Program-made: the position numbers and the translations under genes
Notes under the pieces: model-generated
The model's database searches: none
Told to the model about the DNA's origin: nothing
The model's input: only the letters and a program-made list of their open reading frames with translations
In this document: positions 20,995 to 30,220 of the stretch, in pieces
Layout: every line of letters begins with the position of its first letter
Position numbering within the stretch: the first letter of the stretch is position 1
Assembly: GCA_026724425.1 (NCBI GenBank)
Contig: JAIUCV010000101.1
Location: forward strand, 2,852,001-2,916,000
Direction: 5' to 3'
Origin: Erythrophleum ivorense
Taxonomy: Eukaryota; Streptophyta; Magnoliopsida; Fabales; Fabaceae
DNA length: 64,000 nt

Positions 20995-23900
20995 CAGATC
21001 ACCGGCGAGATCGAGCCGCCCAGAAAGAAAGCCGGCAAAAACGAGGATTTCGTCATCAAAGAACCGAGCTGTGAAGCGGTAATATCCGTCAGCATAGACG
21101 AGCAAAACCCTGAAAGATGTGTGGAGATCGGAGCGAACCTAAACGAGACAATAAAAGAAGAATTGATCTCCTTTTTGAAAGAAAACGTCAACACCTTCGC
21201 TTGGACAGCTGAGGACATGCCGGGGGTAGATATCAACATCGCCTGCCACGAGCTGAATGTCGACCCGACGTTCAAACCAGTGAAACAGAAGCGAAGAAGA
21301 TTGGGGCACGAGCGGTTAAAGGCAGTAAACGACGAGGTGGAACGCCTGCTAAAAGTGGGCTCGATCGCCGAGGCAAAATACCCAGAGTGGCTCGCCAACC
21401 CAGTAGTAGTCAAAAAGAAGAACGGAAAATGGCGGGTTTGCATAGATTTCACGGATCTGAATAAAGCGTGCCCAAAGGACAGTTTCCCGCTCCCTCATAT
21501 CGACCGGCTCGTGGAAGCGACGGCGGGAAACGAACTGCTGACCTTCATGGATGCCTTCTCAGGCTATAATCAGATCCGGATGCACCCCGATGACAGAGAA
21601 AAGACGGCGTTCCAAACAGAGCGAGGCATCTATTGCTACAAGGTCATGCCGTTCGGACTCAAGAACGCGGGAGCGACATACCAGCGGCTCGTAAACAAGA
21701 TGTTCGCCTCGCAGCTTGGGAGGACGATGGAAGTTTATATCGACGATATGCTGGTAAAATCTCTGAAAAAGGAAGAACATGTGGCCCATCTCCGCGACTG
21801 CTTCGAGCAGCTGAACTCACACGATATGAAGCTAAATCCAACAAAGTGTCGGTTCGCTGTAACGTCCGGAGAATTCTTGGGATATCTGGTTACCTACAGA
21901 GGCATCGAAGCTAATCCGAAGCAGATCCAGGCTTTAATCAGAATGAGGTCGCCAGAGACGAAGAAGGAAATACAACAATTAACCGGACGCGTCGCCGCGC
22001 TCAACCGATTCATTTCACGATCCACGGATAAGTGTCTCCCTTTCTACGATACTTTGCGAGGAAACAAGAAGTTCGAATGGACAGCGAAGTGTGAAGAGGC
22101 TTTCCGCGAGCTGAAGTTGTACCTAGCAAACCCACCGATACTGGCGAAACCAGAAGAAGGAGAGCCATTATATCTGTACATCGCCGTATCAGTAACAGCA
22201 GTCAGTGGGGTCCTGGTTCGCGAAGACCGAGGAATCCAGAAACCCATTTTCTATGTAAGCCAAAGTTTGGCTGACGCAGAGACGAGGTACCCCCAGACCG
22301 AGAAACTGGCACTAGCAGTCGTAGTGGCGGCCCGCAAACTACGCCCGTATTTCCAATCTCACACGATCGTAGTTCTAACAGCGCTACCGTTAAGAACGAT
22401 CCTGCACAGCCCGAGCCAATCCGGAAGATTAGCCAAGTGGGCAATCGAGCTGAGCGAATACGATATCGAATATCGAAATCGAACGAGCGCAAAATCACAG
22501 GTTTTGGCTGATTTCTTGATCGAGCTGCCAATCGCCGCCAGCGAGGAACCAAATCTTTCCGCTGATTGGCTACTTCACGTTGACGGCTCGTCGTCGAAAC
22601 AAGGCGCCGGAGTCGGCATTCGACTCACCTCCCCGACGGGCGAAATCTTGGAACAGTCTCTTCGCCTCAATTTCGGCGCGTCAAACAACGAGGCAGAATA
22701 CGAAGCATTAATAGCTGGATTAAAGTTGGCACTCGGGATTGGAGTTCGAAACATACATGCCTACTGCGATTCCCAGCTCGTCGCGAGCCAATTCACTGGA
22801 GAATACGCTACGAAAGATAAAAGAATGGAGGCCTACCTTGAAGTAGTCAAAAATCTAGCCGGAAAGTTCGAAAAATTTGCCTTGGAGAAGATTCCGCGTG
22901 GAGACAATACCCAGGCCGACGCCTTGGCATCCCTAGCCTCGACCTCCGATCCAGATTTGAAAAGGATAATTCCCGTAGAATTTATCGAACATCCCAGTAT
23001 CGACATCAACGAACCCGAAGTTCTGATGACTATCGTCACGGACGAGCCAAACGATAACGATATACTTGACGGAGATCAGCCCGCGGATATGGAAATCGAG
23101 GAAGATACGGAATACGGTTGCGACAAAGAGTGGCTCAATCCGATTCGTGTATACATAGCCGATGGAGAGGTACCAGCAGATAAGTGGGCGGCTCGCAAGC
23201 TGAAAGCTCAAGCAGCACGATACATCCTGATACGCGACGCTGTATTCCGATGGAGGTTCTCCGGACCGCTGCTCGCGTGCGTAGAAGGAAAGAAGGCAAG
23301 AGAGATAATGAAAGAAGTTCACAGTGGATCATGTGGAAATCATTCCGGAGGACGAGCCCTGGCTATCAAAATCAAACGGCATGGCTACTTTTGGCCAACT
23401 ATGATCAACGACTGCGAAAAATACTCGCGGAAATGCGAGAAATGCCAGCGTCATGCTCCAACGATACATCAGCCGGCCGAGCTGCTGTTTTCCATCTCCG
23501 CACCATACCCATTCATGAGATGGTCGATGGATATTGTCGGGCCGCTGCATAAATCGAAGCAGAAAAGGTTTTTGCTGGTTCTAACCGACTACTTTTCTAA
23601 ATGGGTCGAGGCCGAATCCTATGCAAGTATAAAAGACGCCCAAGTTGAACAATTCATTTGGAAAAACATCATCTGTCGGCACGGTGTCCCTTACGAAATC
23701 ATCACGGACAATGGCTCGCAATTCATATCGGCTCGATTTCAAAACTTCTGCGACAAATGGAAGATCCGCCTTAGCAAGTCAACGCCTCGCTACCTGCAAG
23801 GGAATGGTCAAGCCGAGGCGAATAACAAGACGATTCTCGACGGGCTCAAAAAACGGCTCGACGCCAAAAAGGGCCGCTGGGCAGACGAGCTAGAAGGAGT

Positions 23901-24369
23901 CCTTTGGTCTCATCGGACAACCCCGAGGCGAGCCACCGGCGAAACGCCATTCGCACTCGTCTACGGGATGGAATGTGTCATTCCCCCCGAAGTGCATTTT
24001 CCCGGCGTACGACGATGGTTGTTACCAGAACAAGCAGACTGCAACCATATGATGATGCTGGACGAGCTGGATTTGATCAACGAACGGCGCGACCAAGCAC
24101 TTATCAGGATCCAGAACTATCAGCAATCCGTGGCTAAGTACTACAACTCCAATGTCCGAGCCAGGAGATTCAGAACAGGAGACCTAGTTCTCAGAAAAGT
24201 GTTCCAAAACACCGCAGAGAGAAACGCCGGAAAGCTGGGTGCGAACTGGGAAGGTCCTTACAAAATCACCGAAACAGTTCGCCCGGGAGCTTATCGGCTC
24301 GAAAACATGGCTGGCGAACCAATACCAAAGCCATGGAACGTTATGCATCTCAAGAAATATTACCAATAA
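20989..24369 (+). CDS. Gypsy pol: reverse transcriptase, RNase H, extra RNase H, integrase
   Basis: The in-frame continuation after the UAG runs to TAA at 24367-24369. RT shows VKKKNGKWRVCIDFTDLN and the catalytic YIDD (near 21742). The native RNase H starts around LYLYIAVSVTAVSGVL. A second, archaeal-type RNase H follows (HVDGSSSKQGAGVGIRL, NNEAEYEALIAGL, YCDSQLVASQ, DALASLAS). Integrase has an HHCC zinc region (23311-23450), then WSMDIVGPL, ITDNGSQF and GNGQAEANN. The double RNase H is a Tat hallmark. No ATG opens this segment near its start, so expression as a Gag-Pol read-through product is the simplest reading. No chromodomain was seen. Confidence 0.93.
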   Translation, partial: QLQITGEIEPPRKKAGKNEDFVIKEPSCEAVISVSIDEQNPERCVEIGANLNETIKEELISFLKENVNTFAWTAEDMPGVDINIACHELNVDPTFKPVKQKRRRLGHERLKAVNDEVERLLKVGSIAEAKYPEWLANPVVVKKKNGKWRVCIDFTDLNKACPKDSFPLPHIDRLVEATAGNELLTFMDAFSGYNQIRMHPDDREKTAFQTERGIYCYKVMPFGLKNAGATYQRLVNKMFASQLGRTMEVYIDDMLVKSLKKEEHVAHLRDCFEQLNSHDMKLNPTKCRFAVTSGEFLGYLVTYRGIEANPKQIQALIRMRSPETKKEIQQLTGRVAALNRFISRSTDKCLPFYDTLRGNKKFEWTAKCEEAFRELKLYLANPPILAKPEEGEPLYLYIAVSVTAVSGVLVREDRGIQKPIFYVSQSLADAETRYPQTEKLALAVVVAARKLRPYFQSHTIVVLTALPLRTILHSPSQSGRLAKWAIELSEYDIEYRNRTSAKSQVLADFLIELPIAASEEPNLSADWLLHVDGSSSKQGAGVGIRLTSPTGEILEQSLRLNFGASNNEAEYEALIAGLKLALGIGVRNIHAYCDSQLVASQFTGEYATKDKRMEAYLEVVKNLAGKFEKFALEKIPRGDNTQADALASLASTSDPDLKRIIPVEFIEHPSIDINEPEVLMTIVTDEPNDNDILDGDQPADMEIEEDTEYGCDKEWLNPIRVYIADGEVPADKWAARKLKAQAARYILIRDAVFRWRFSGPLLACVEGKKAREIMKEVHSGSCGNHSGGRALAIKIKRHGYFWPTMINDCEKYSRKCEKCQRHAPTIHQPAELLFSISAPYPFMRWSMDIVGPLHKSKQKRFLLVLTDYFSKWVEAESYASIKDAQVEQFIWKNIICRHGVPYEIITDNGSQFISARFQNFCDKWKIRLSKSTPRYLQGNGQAEANNKTILDGLKKRLDAKKGRWADELEGVLWSHRTTPRRATGETPFALVYGMECVIPPEVHFPGVRRWLLPEQADCNHMMMLDELDLINERRDQALIRIQNYQQSVAKYYNSNVRARRFRTGDLVLRKVFQNTAERNAGKLGANWEGPYKITETVRPGAYRLENMAGEPIPKPWNVMHLKKYYQ

Positions 24370-24409
24370 GGCGCGAGGCGCCATCACCTAGAACTACGCG
24401 TGACTTGAT

Positions 24410-24421
24410 CCCCGCAAGGGG
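24410..24421 (+). other. CCCC-GCAA-GGGG hairpin just after pol
   Basis: A four-pair GC stem closes a GCAA (GNRA-type) loop 40 bp after the pol stop, within TGACTTGATC...GTACGTAGGCAG. I recall a similar 'TTGATCC...GTACGTAGGCA' block downstream of pol in other plant Tat elements. Function unknown. Confidence 0.5.
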
Positions 24422-24519
24422 TACGTAGGCAGTTCACTTTCGAGTGGATTCAGTTGCCCCTCCCAAAAAAAAGGGGGGGGAGTGGGGTACGTGGTTATAC
24501 ACTCCCATTCAAATGCAAC

Positions 24520-24653
24520 ACGGTTCGCCGTCAAAAGCATTTTATCGTCGCTAACACGGTTTACCGTTAACGCACTCTCAAAATCGATGTAACCCGATTC
24601 GCCGTTAACATAAGGCGAACGGTGAATTTTCCGTCTGTAACGCGGCTCGCCGT
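24520..24653 (+). repeat. Array of small ACGG...CCGT hairpins
   Basis: Short palindromes sharing the ACGG/CCGT arms occur at 24520-24531 (loop TTCG), 24556-24567 (loop TTTA), 24619-24634 (8-nt loop) and 24642-24653 (CGG/CCG arms, loop CTCG). A related TTCGCCGTTAA lies at 24598-24608. Most are followed by TAA or CAA. They fill the spacer between pol and the antisense gene. Confidence 0.5.
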
Positions 24654-25242
24654 TAAACACAACGATGAATAAAATTCGAACATCAGTTCTCTTAAACAGT
24701 TCGTTATTAACATCTCGATGAAAACTCATAAACTGCCACGAGCCGAATGTTGTTGGCCGCAACATTCGATCATCTCCAATCTCTTATTACAACTCTCACG
24801 CGCGCGCTATATAAATATGATCATCATCGTTTATTCCGACCCGTTAATCACTAATAGATGAGGACACGGAAAAAACTGGAATAAATCGATCAGAAACCCA
24901 ACATAAACGCTTCGCAGCAAAGTTGGTCTAACTTAATTCATCGCTATTTCGACCCGCGGCTTTCTAATCGAGTTGTCCGCGGCAAAAACCGAAAAAGCTG
25001 ACAAAAATCCAACATGAATGCCCCGTGGCATCGTTGGTCTAAATTGTTATCATCATTATATTGAACACTTCACGAAAAAACGTTGATACAATATTAAAAC
25101 GCCTCGCAGATATGTTTGTTTCGACTGGCAAACATTTTATCAAGCCAAACCATTCGATCAGAAAACGGTTCGATTAAATATAAATTCTAAAAGGTCTGTG
25201 GATAAAGCCATCCAGGCATTAAGTACAAAAATAAACAACAGT
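24654..25242. other. Gypsy spacer between pol and antisense gene
   Basis: Non-coding, less GC-rich than the coding parts. A diverged direct repeat of about 140 bp is visible (TTGGTCTAACTTAATTCATC near 24923 and TTGGTCTAAATTGTTATCATC near 25035, each preceded by AACATGAATGC- or AACATAAACGC-type sequence). No open frame of note. Confidence 0.5.
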
Positions 25243-28200
25243 TTAAATAGGGGCTCGGTTCGACGATTCCTGAACATCGGGCACGGATTTCTCGGCAATA
25301 TCCTCCGGCTTCGAACCCACCTCATCAACTTTGCCAGGAACGCCCAGGACTTCGGCCACGTCCTTCTCAGAAGCCTCCAAAGCTCGGTTCGATGCCTCCG
25401 GGATATCGGATGAAGCCTTCTCAACCAGACCCTCGGTTCCGGGAGGCGGTCCGCTAGCTTGAGCAGGATTTATTGGGACTTGGCTCATCAATTCCAAGCT
25501 CGCACCAACTGGCCTCGCCTCGGGAATCATCACCGGTTCAACTCCACTCTGAAATATAAGGGATTCCCTATTAGTACCCCATTGATCGACAATACCGAGA
25601 CCAAGACGGTCTAACCGAGTAATAGTGTCGTCCCTAAGGTGTACCTCGGGCGGCTCGACGGGATCCGGAAAGGGAACGAGCTGACCGATTACGCTGTCTA
25701 GCAGGGCACTAGCCTCTTCGGCGATCCCGGGATCCGAATCAATAAGCGCCTGAAGATCAGCAAGCTCAATATCAAGGTCCGGCGGATCGTCGCCTCGCAT
25801 GTCGTTGATCAGTTCAACGTTGCCTTCTGCCTGAGCGATGCGCACGGCTCGTTCATGCACTTCACGAAGTCTCGTCAACCCAGACTTGATCGATTCGAGA
25901 AGTTTGGCGTACCGACCGTTTACTCGGCACTTCACTTTTCTAACCTCGACCAGGAAGTTGGCGTCCATGGCTCGCACTTTCTTATTAAGCTCGCAGATTT
26001 TACCATGGAGAGCTTTCATTTTGATGGCATCATCAACGTTTTTGCCGGCCATCTTGGCTGCAGCCTCCCGGTGCTTGGTCGATTCCTCCCGCTCCCTGGC
26101 CAACTCAGCCTCGAGCTTAGCCGCTTTCTCCTCGGCTTGTTTGGCTTCTATGGCACGCGCCTTCGCTTCGACTTCATGCAGTCTCTTCAGACTATCGGCG
26201 TGCTTTTGAAGCTCTTCGAGAGCGGCCTGACTCGAGCGAGCCCTGGTCTCATAACCTTCGACGACCCTGTTGAAAGCCTCCGAAAACTAAAACAAAAACG
26301 AAAAGCAATTGAGTATATATACGGAAACCTTCTTCGAAAGATAAGCGAACGGAAAAAGAACTTACCAAATGAAGACGAGAAGCCGCCTCTTCATACGCCT
26401 CCTTTTCCAAAAGCATGTCTGGGGGAGGAAGGCGAACCCCAGGAGTACTCCTGGCGAGAAAATTCGCCGCCTCGGTCTTCTGAAGAGAGCGGACCCGAGT
26501 GGGATCGACAGAGGAACCCGAAGGAGCGTCCCCTTTGGCTTTCTTGGGCGCGTTCTCCTTAAGCCCTTCGATCGCAACTCTCTTCTTGCCCGTCGCCCCA
26601 GATGGCTCGCTCGCCAACGGCTCGCCGGTAGGGTTGGAAGCCTTCTTTCGCCCCCGGTTAAGGACTAAGGCATCCGGATCCCTCGATGTGTTCGAGCGAG
26701 CCGGAGAAGGAGGTCTGGGAGAATTTCTCTGCTTCGAAGCCTTGCTTTTCGCCAAGGCTTCTTGGGCCAACTTGACCGCCTTCCCAACTTCTGTAGGCGA
26801 CCTATTACCAGGACCTTTCTTCTCTGGGCGGGGTTGCACTACCCTCTTACCCTCGCTCTTCGAGGACACAGCCTCGCGACGAACCACCGGATCGACTTCA
26901 AGACGAGCTTCCTTTGCTCGTCGTTGCTCTTTGAGTAACGCGCGTGCAGACTTTGGGGGCATCGTATTCGAGGGCTTGGGCCAATTGGGAACTTCCTCGT
27001 CCGAACTATCTGAAGAATCGAATGAGTCGTAGGCTTGTTCGCGCGCCCTCTCCACTCGCTCCAGAGTAAAGTCTCGTTCCCAATTAACTTTCAGCTCGCA
27101 GGAACGGGTAAGGAATTCGGAAAGATCTGGCGGGAATCGAAGCGCCAACCGTCGATCTGTAAAACAAGAAGACCGAGCAATATTAGATAACGGTTCGCGA
27201 GAATTTGAAATACTGATTTTTCTTCGGCTCGCACCGATTTCCTGCCAATTGTTCCTGATAAACTTCCTCCGCGTACTCCCAACCGAAGCTCCACTTATTG
27301 GAACGAAGAAGAAATATTTCTCCCAGCCATCATCCTTGTTGGGGAAGCCGTCGATGATCTTCCGATTCTTCTTGTTGGAGATGTAATAGCGAAGCGACTT
27401 CCCGCTACGACGAAACTCCAAGAGATTCTGAAGGTGATGGATCCCGAGCGGAATGCCAAGCTCATAGCTCAAGACGATCAACCCAACCAGATGCCGCATA
27501 CCTCGCGGCAGAAGTTGACCAAGTGCGAGCCCGTATTTCCCTAGGAAATGAAGAATCAGGCTCGGGATGGGAAACCACAGGAAAGTCTGGTAGAAATAGC
27601 TTTCATATAACGTCAAGCATCCAGGCGGCGGATCATCGGCTCTCTGATGGCTCGCTGGAAGGAGAAGCTCAACTTCTTCGGATATGTTGAAGCAACGGCG
27701 AAGCGATTCCAAGGATGTCTCGGTACAAAGCGTTGCACCAGGAGGGTTCCGGACTGACTTTTTCGAAGAACCCCTCGGGGCTCGCGTCGATTTGGTTCGC
27801 CTCTTTGCTCCCTGGGACGAACCGGCTCCAAATTGTGGCCGACTCGATGCTTGAGCAAAAGGAGGTACAAATGGTATGAGAATGTCGCCGATCGCCCCAT
27901 CATCAAACGCTCGCTCAATTTTGATCGCCTCCGCATCATATATCGGATCCAGCGATAATGGAACGCGACCCGATTGATCATGAGAAAGCCAACGCTCTCC
28001 CATAGCCCCTTCATCTACATCAGTTGGCTCGCGTGCCTCGTTAGAACCATCACGCTGGGCAACCGGAGGCTCAGTCGTCAGTCGGTCGATCTCAGCATCC
28101 CCCATGGACCGAACCGATTGATTTCTGACTTTCGATTGCGAGCCGCCAGAATCATCGGATGTATCTGAAAACCAACGTCGACCCGAAGTCCCCGAATCGT

Positions 28201-28348
28201 TGGAATTATACGAACGATCCTCAGAGTGATCTGGCCCAATGGAAGGAGTACGACTGCCTGAAGACATTCGGCTCGGAAGAAGATAGATCGGGAAGTTTGA
28301 AGATGCGCCGGAGATGTGTTTTATCACGGTGGCGCGACCGAAGAACAC
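25243..28348 (-). CDS. Antisense accessory gene of the gypsy element (Transposase_28-like plus coiled coil)
   Basis: Transcribed against gag-pol. Proposed exons: 28348-27235, 27156-26366 and 26286-25243, 983 codons including stop, all phases consistent. The second intron has GTAAGT and TTTTAG ends and is needed to join the two long frames. The first (GTGCGA...TTACAG, 78 nt) is optional because it is a multiple of three without a stop. The N-terminus is Ser-rich and acidic. The middle (LYESYFYQTFLWFPIPSL, LLPRGMRHL) resembles the 'putative gypsy type transposon' family (Pfam Transposase_28). The C-terminal third is a long Ala/Glu/Lys coiled coil followed by an acidic tail. The start is either 28348 or Met28 (28267). 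Function unknown; extra antisense ORFs are known in Tat elements. Confidence 0.78.
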
Positions 28349-28445
28349 GAAGAACTTTTAAAAAAAAGAGAAGAGAAAGAGAGAGCTACCTTTTACTCGG
28401 TCGAGGAGAGAGAGGCAGAATGAGAAAAATGAACCCCGGGCTTCT

Positions 28446-28453
28446 TATTTATA
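28446..28453 (-). promoter_or_regulatory. TATA box for the antisense gene
   Basis: Minus-strand TATAAATA, 98 bp before ATG 28348 and 179 bp before ATG 28267. It gives the antisense gene a promoter inside the element, independent of the LTR. Confidence 0.6.
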
Positions 28454-28458
28454 GAAAT

Positions 28459-28466
28459 TTTGGCGC
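28459..28466 (-). promoter_or_regulatory. E2F-like site beside the antisense TATA box
   Basis: TTTGGCGC (plus strand; GCGCCAAA on the minus strand) matches the E2F consensus TTTSSCGC. It stands 5 bp upstream of the antisense TATA box. Two nearby copies of GGTTCGGGAAGA.GAAACGGC (28477-28499 and 28518-28540) lie farther upstream. Cell-cycle control is only an inference. Confidence 0.4.
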
Positions 28467-28780
28467 GTGGGCGCGTCGGTTCGGGAAGATGAAACGGCGC
28501 GACCCAATCCACGCGCTGGTTCGGGAAGACGAAACGGCATGACCTAATTCCCGCCTAAACTTTAGGGCTTCCATTGAAGGTTAGTGGGCCCGGAAACGCT
28601 TCAGATTCTAAGCTCACATACCAATAAAGTAGTTCGACATCGTTTCATCAGAAGCAAGCAGCGAGCCAAACATCTTGCGAGCGAAGCAACATTTGGCGAG
28701 CCATATCCATGGAAGAATCAAATGACAATGCCTTCTCACTTTCAAATTTTAGCTCGTCACTCTTACACCGAAGACTAACG

Positions 28781-28794
28781 AGCTGGGGGCAAAC
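28781..28794 (+). other. Gypsy polypurine tract
   Basis: AGCTGGGGGCAAAC directly before the 3' LTR, the usual plus-strand primer form in Tat elements. Confidence 0.8.
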
Positions 28795-29309
28795 TGTTGG
28801 GGTCGGATTCCACCCCGAGATATCGTCATTTGGACTGGACAAATGGAGGAAGACCGAGTTAGACCGCACCAGCCGAACCGCACCAAACCGGGCCGAGCCG
28901 GGTGTCAAACCAAAGGCCAGCCGGAAACTCCTTGATGGGCCGAACCAACATCCGACGAAGCGATTCGAGCCGAGGCCCATCAAAGACTTTCCTTGAACTG
29001 AAATCGGCGCGAGCCATAAAGGAAAGTTTACATTTTTGCGGAGTCGGCGCGAGCAGAAAAGGAAAGTTTACATTTTCGCGTAAAGTCGGTTGTAAAAGTC
29101 GGTTTCTATCCTCTTATAAATAGGAACCGATAGTCATTATTTAGGGGGGACTTTTGACACACCTAAGAGGCACACGCCACACATATTATAGCTCGCTCAA
29201 CAGCTAAATAAAATAACCATCATTTGGATCGACTCTTGTGTTTACTTACGAAATTCTCGGCTCTCCCTAAAAACATTAAGAATACCGTAGTGCAGTTTCG
29301 GCTCGCACA
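28795..29309 (+). repeat. Gypsy 3' LTR
   Basis: 515 bp, the same length as the 5' LTR, with no substitution seen on reading. It is followed by the second ACACC target copy. Confidence 0.96.
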
Positions 29310-29369
29310 ACACCCTAGGTCCAACTCCTCTGAACCTTGGCTTCAGAGGTCCACTTCTCTGGATCTTTT

Positions 29370-29381
29370 GCTCTGATACCA
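29370..29381 (-). other. TRIM primer-binding site
   Basis: Minus-strand TGGTATCAGAGC next to the LTR at 29382-29581, complementary to initiator Met tRNA. Confidence 0.85.
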
Positions 29382-29581
29382 ATTTTTGAGTTTTTTAAAG
29401 CCCGTGTCCAACCATCCAACTAGTATGATATTGTCCGCTTTGGGCTCATGTATATCAGCTCTCACGGATTTATCTTTGGGCTCCTCCCAAAAGGCCTAAA
29501 ACTAGTTAGGTTGGACACTACTTATATATTAGACACTTCTTGTCTAATATTCCGATGTGGGACTTGGATTGATATCCAACA
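29382..29581 (-). repeat. TRIM-type LTR, copy 2
   Basis: About 200 bp, minus-strand start TGTTGGATATCAATCC at 29581. It matches 17495-17692 with a handful of substitutions and small indels, so this pair is clearly older than the gypsy LTR pair. Confidence 0.85.
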
Positions 29582-30196
29582 AAGTCTTCATCTTTTTCAA
29601 GCTCCTATCTCTTGGCTTGGTTGAAGACGGCTACTCCGACTCGTCCTCCTTCGATGGTTCTCATCTCGATGCTTAAGAATAAAGCAATTGGTCGGGATCT
29701 ACTCGTGGTGAATATCTTCTCTCCGTATCTGGTCGGGTGATTCATGTGTGGTCTTCTTATTACCAAAACTTCCTCTACCCCTCTTCGTCTAGTCAGCATC
29801 TGAGTCATCACCGAAGTTTTTAACAGTGGTTAAGTCAAAGCGTGAATTGGCGACGAATTCAGTGTTCGGGTATATAATTCAAAGTATATAAGAGTTGAGG
29901 AACGTCTAGGCACGGTCACTTTGTTTGGATATGAATTAGCCATTAGTTCAGGCCCGAATAATCCGTTTGACCCGCACTTGCTCGAACCCGAAAATAACTT
30001 TACTTCTAAATCCCGAAACCCAAACACACACACACAAAAAAACCAACCCAAACTTTATCGGGCAAAAACCTATCCCAGAACCCAAACACCCAAAAACCCA
30101 ACCAAACCCTATTGGGCCCAAATTTATCCAAAACCATCGCAGACCAAGTTTAAAACCCTAATCGAAACTAGAAAGTATATAAAAACCAGCCTCGGT
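29582..30196. other. Spacer before NYN gene, no gene recognised
   Basis: A 68-codon minus-strand frame (29811-29605) has no family I recognise. Bases 29960-30130 are rich in AACCC-type runs and a short (CA)n, which may be leader or decayed repeat DNA. Confidence 0.5.
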
Positions 30197-30220
30197 TATG
30201 CGCAGTCGCATTGTCGAAAC

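Larger units (their letters stand above)
17884..29309 (+). mobile_element. Ty3/gypsy LTR retrotransposon, Tat lineage, 11.4 kb
   Basis: Two 515-bp LTRs, flanked by the duplication ACACC (17879-17883 and 29310-29314), enclose gag-protease, pol, a structured spacer and an antisense gene. I see no LTR difference on reading, so insertion must be very recent. Pol carries two RNase H domains (native plus an extra one before integrase) and no chromodomain was seen, which places it in the Tat group. The element is far more GC-rich than the host DNA, with many CG dinucleotides. Both coding units are open except for a single UAG between protease and RT. Confidence 0.96.
17495..29581 (-). mobile_element. 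Miniature LTR retrotransposon (TRIM), split by a gypsy insertion
   Basis: Two LTRs of about 200 bp (17495-17692 and 29382-29581) enclose only about 241 bp of own internal sequence (17693-17883 and 29315-29369) once the gypsy element is removed. The PBS (29370-29381) and polypurine tract lie at the correct internal edges. There is no coding capacity. LTR length, tiny interior and Met-tRNA PBS fit the TRIM class (Katydid-like in Arabidopsis; the family name is a guess). The gypsy duplication ACACC lies in its interior, so the TRIM is older. Confidence 0.78.

Noticed and set aside
20221..21452. Minus-strand frames of 222 and 217 codons opposite gag-protease and RT
   Set aside because: Shadows of GC-rich, well-supported coding sequence on the other strand; no motif or promoter.
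17884..29309. Gypsy element as an endogenous plant pararetrovirus
   Set aside because: It has LTRs, an integrase and a target duplication, and no movement or envelope-like protein was recognised. It is a Tat-lineage retrotransposon.
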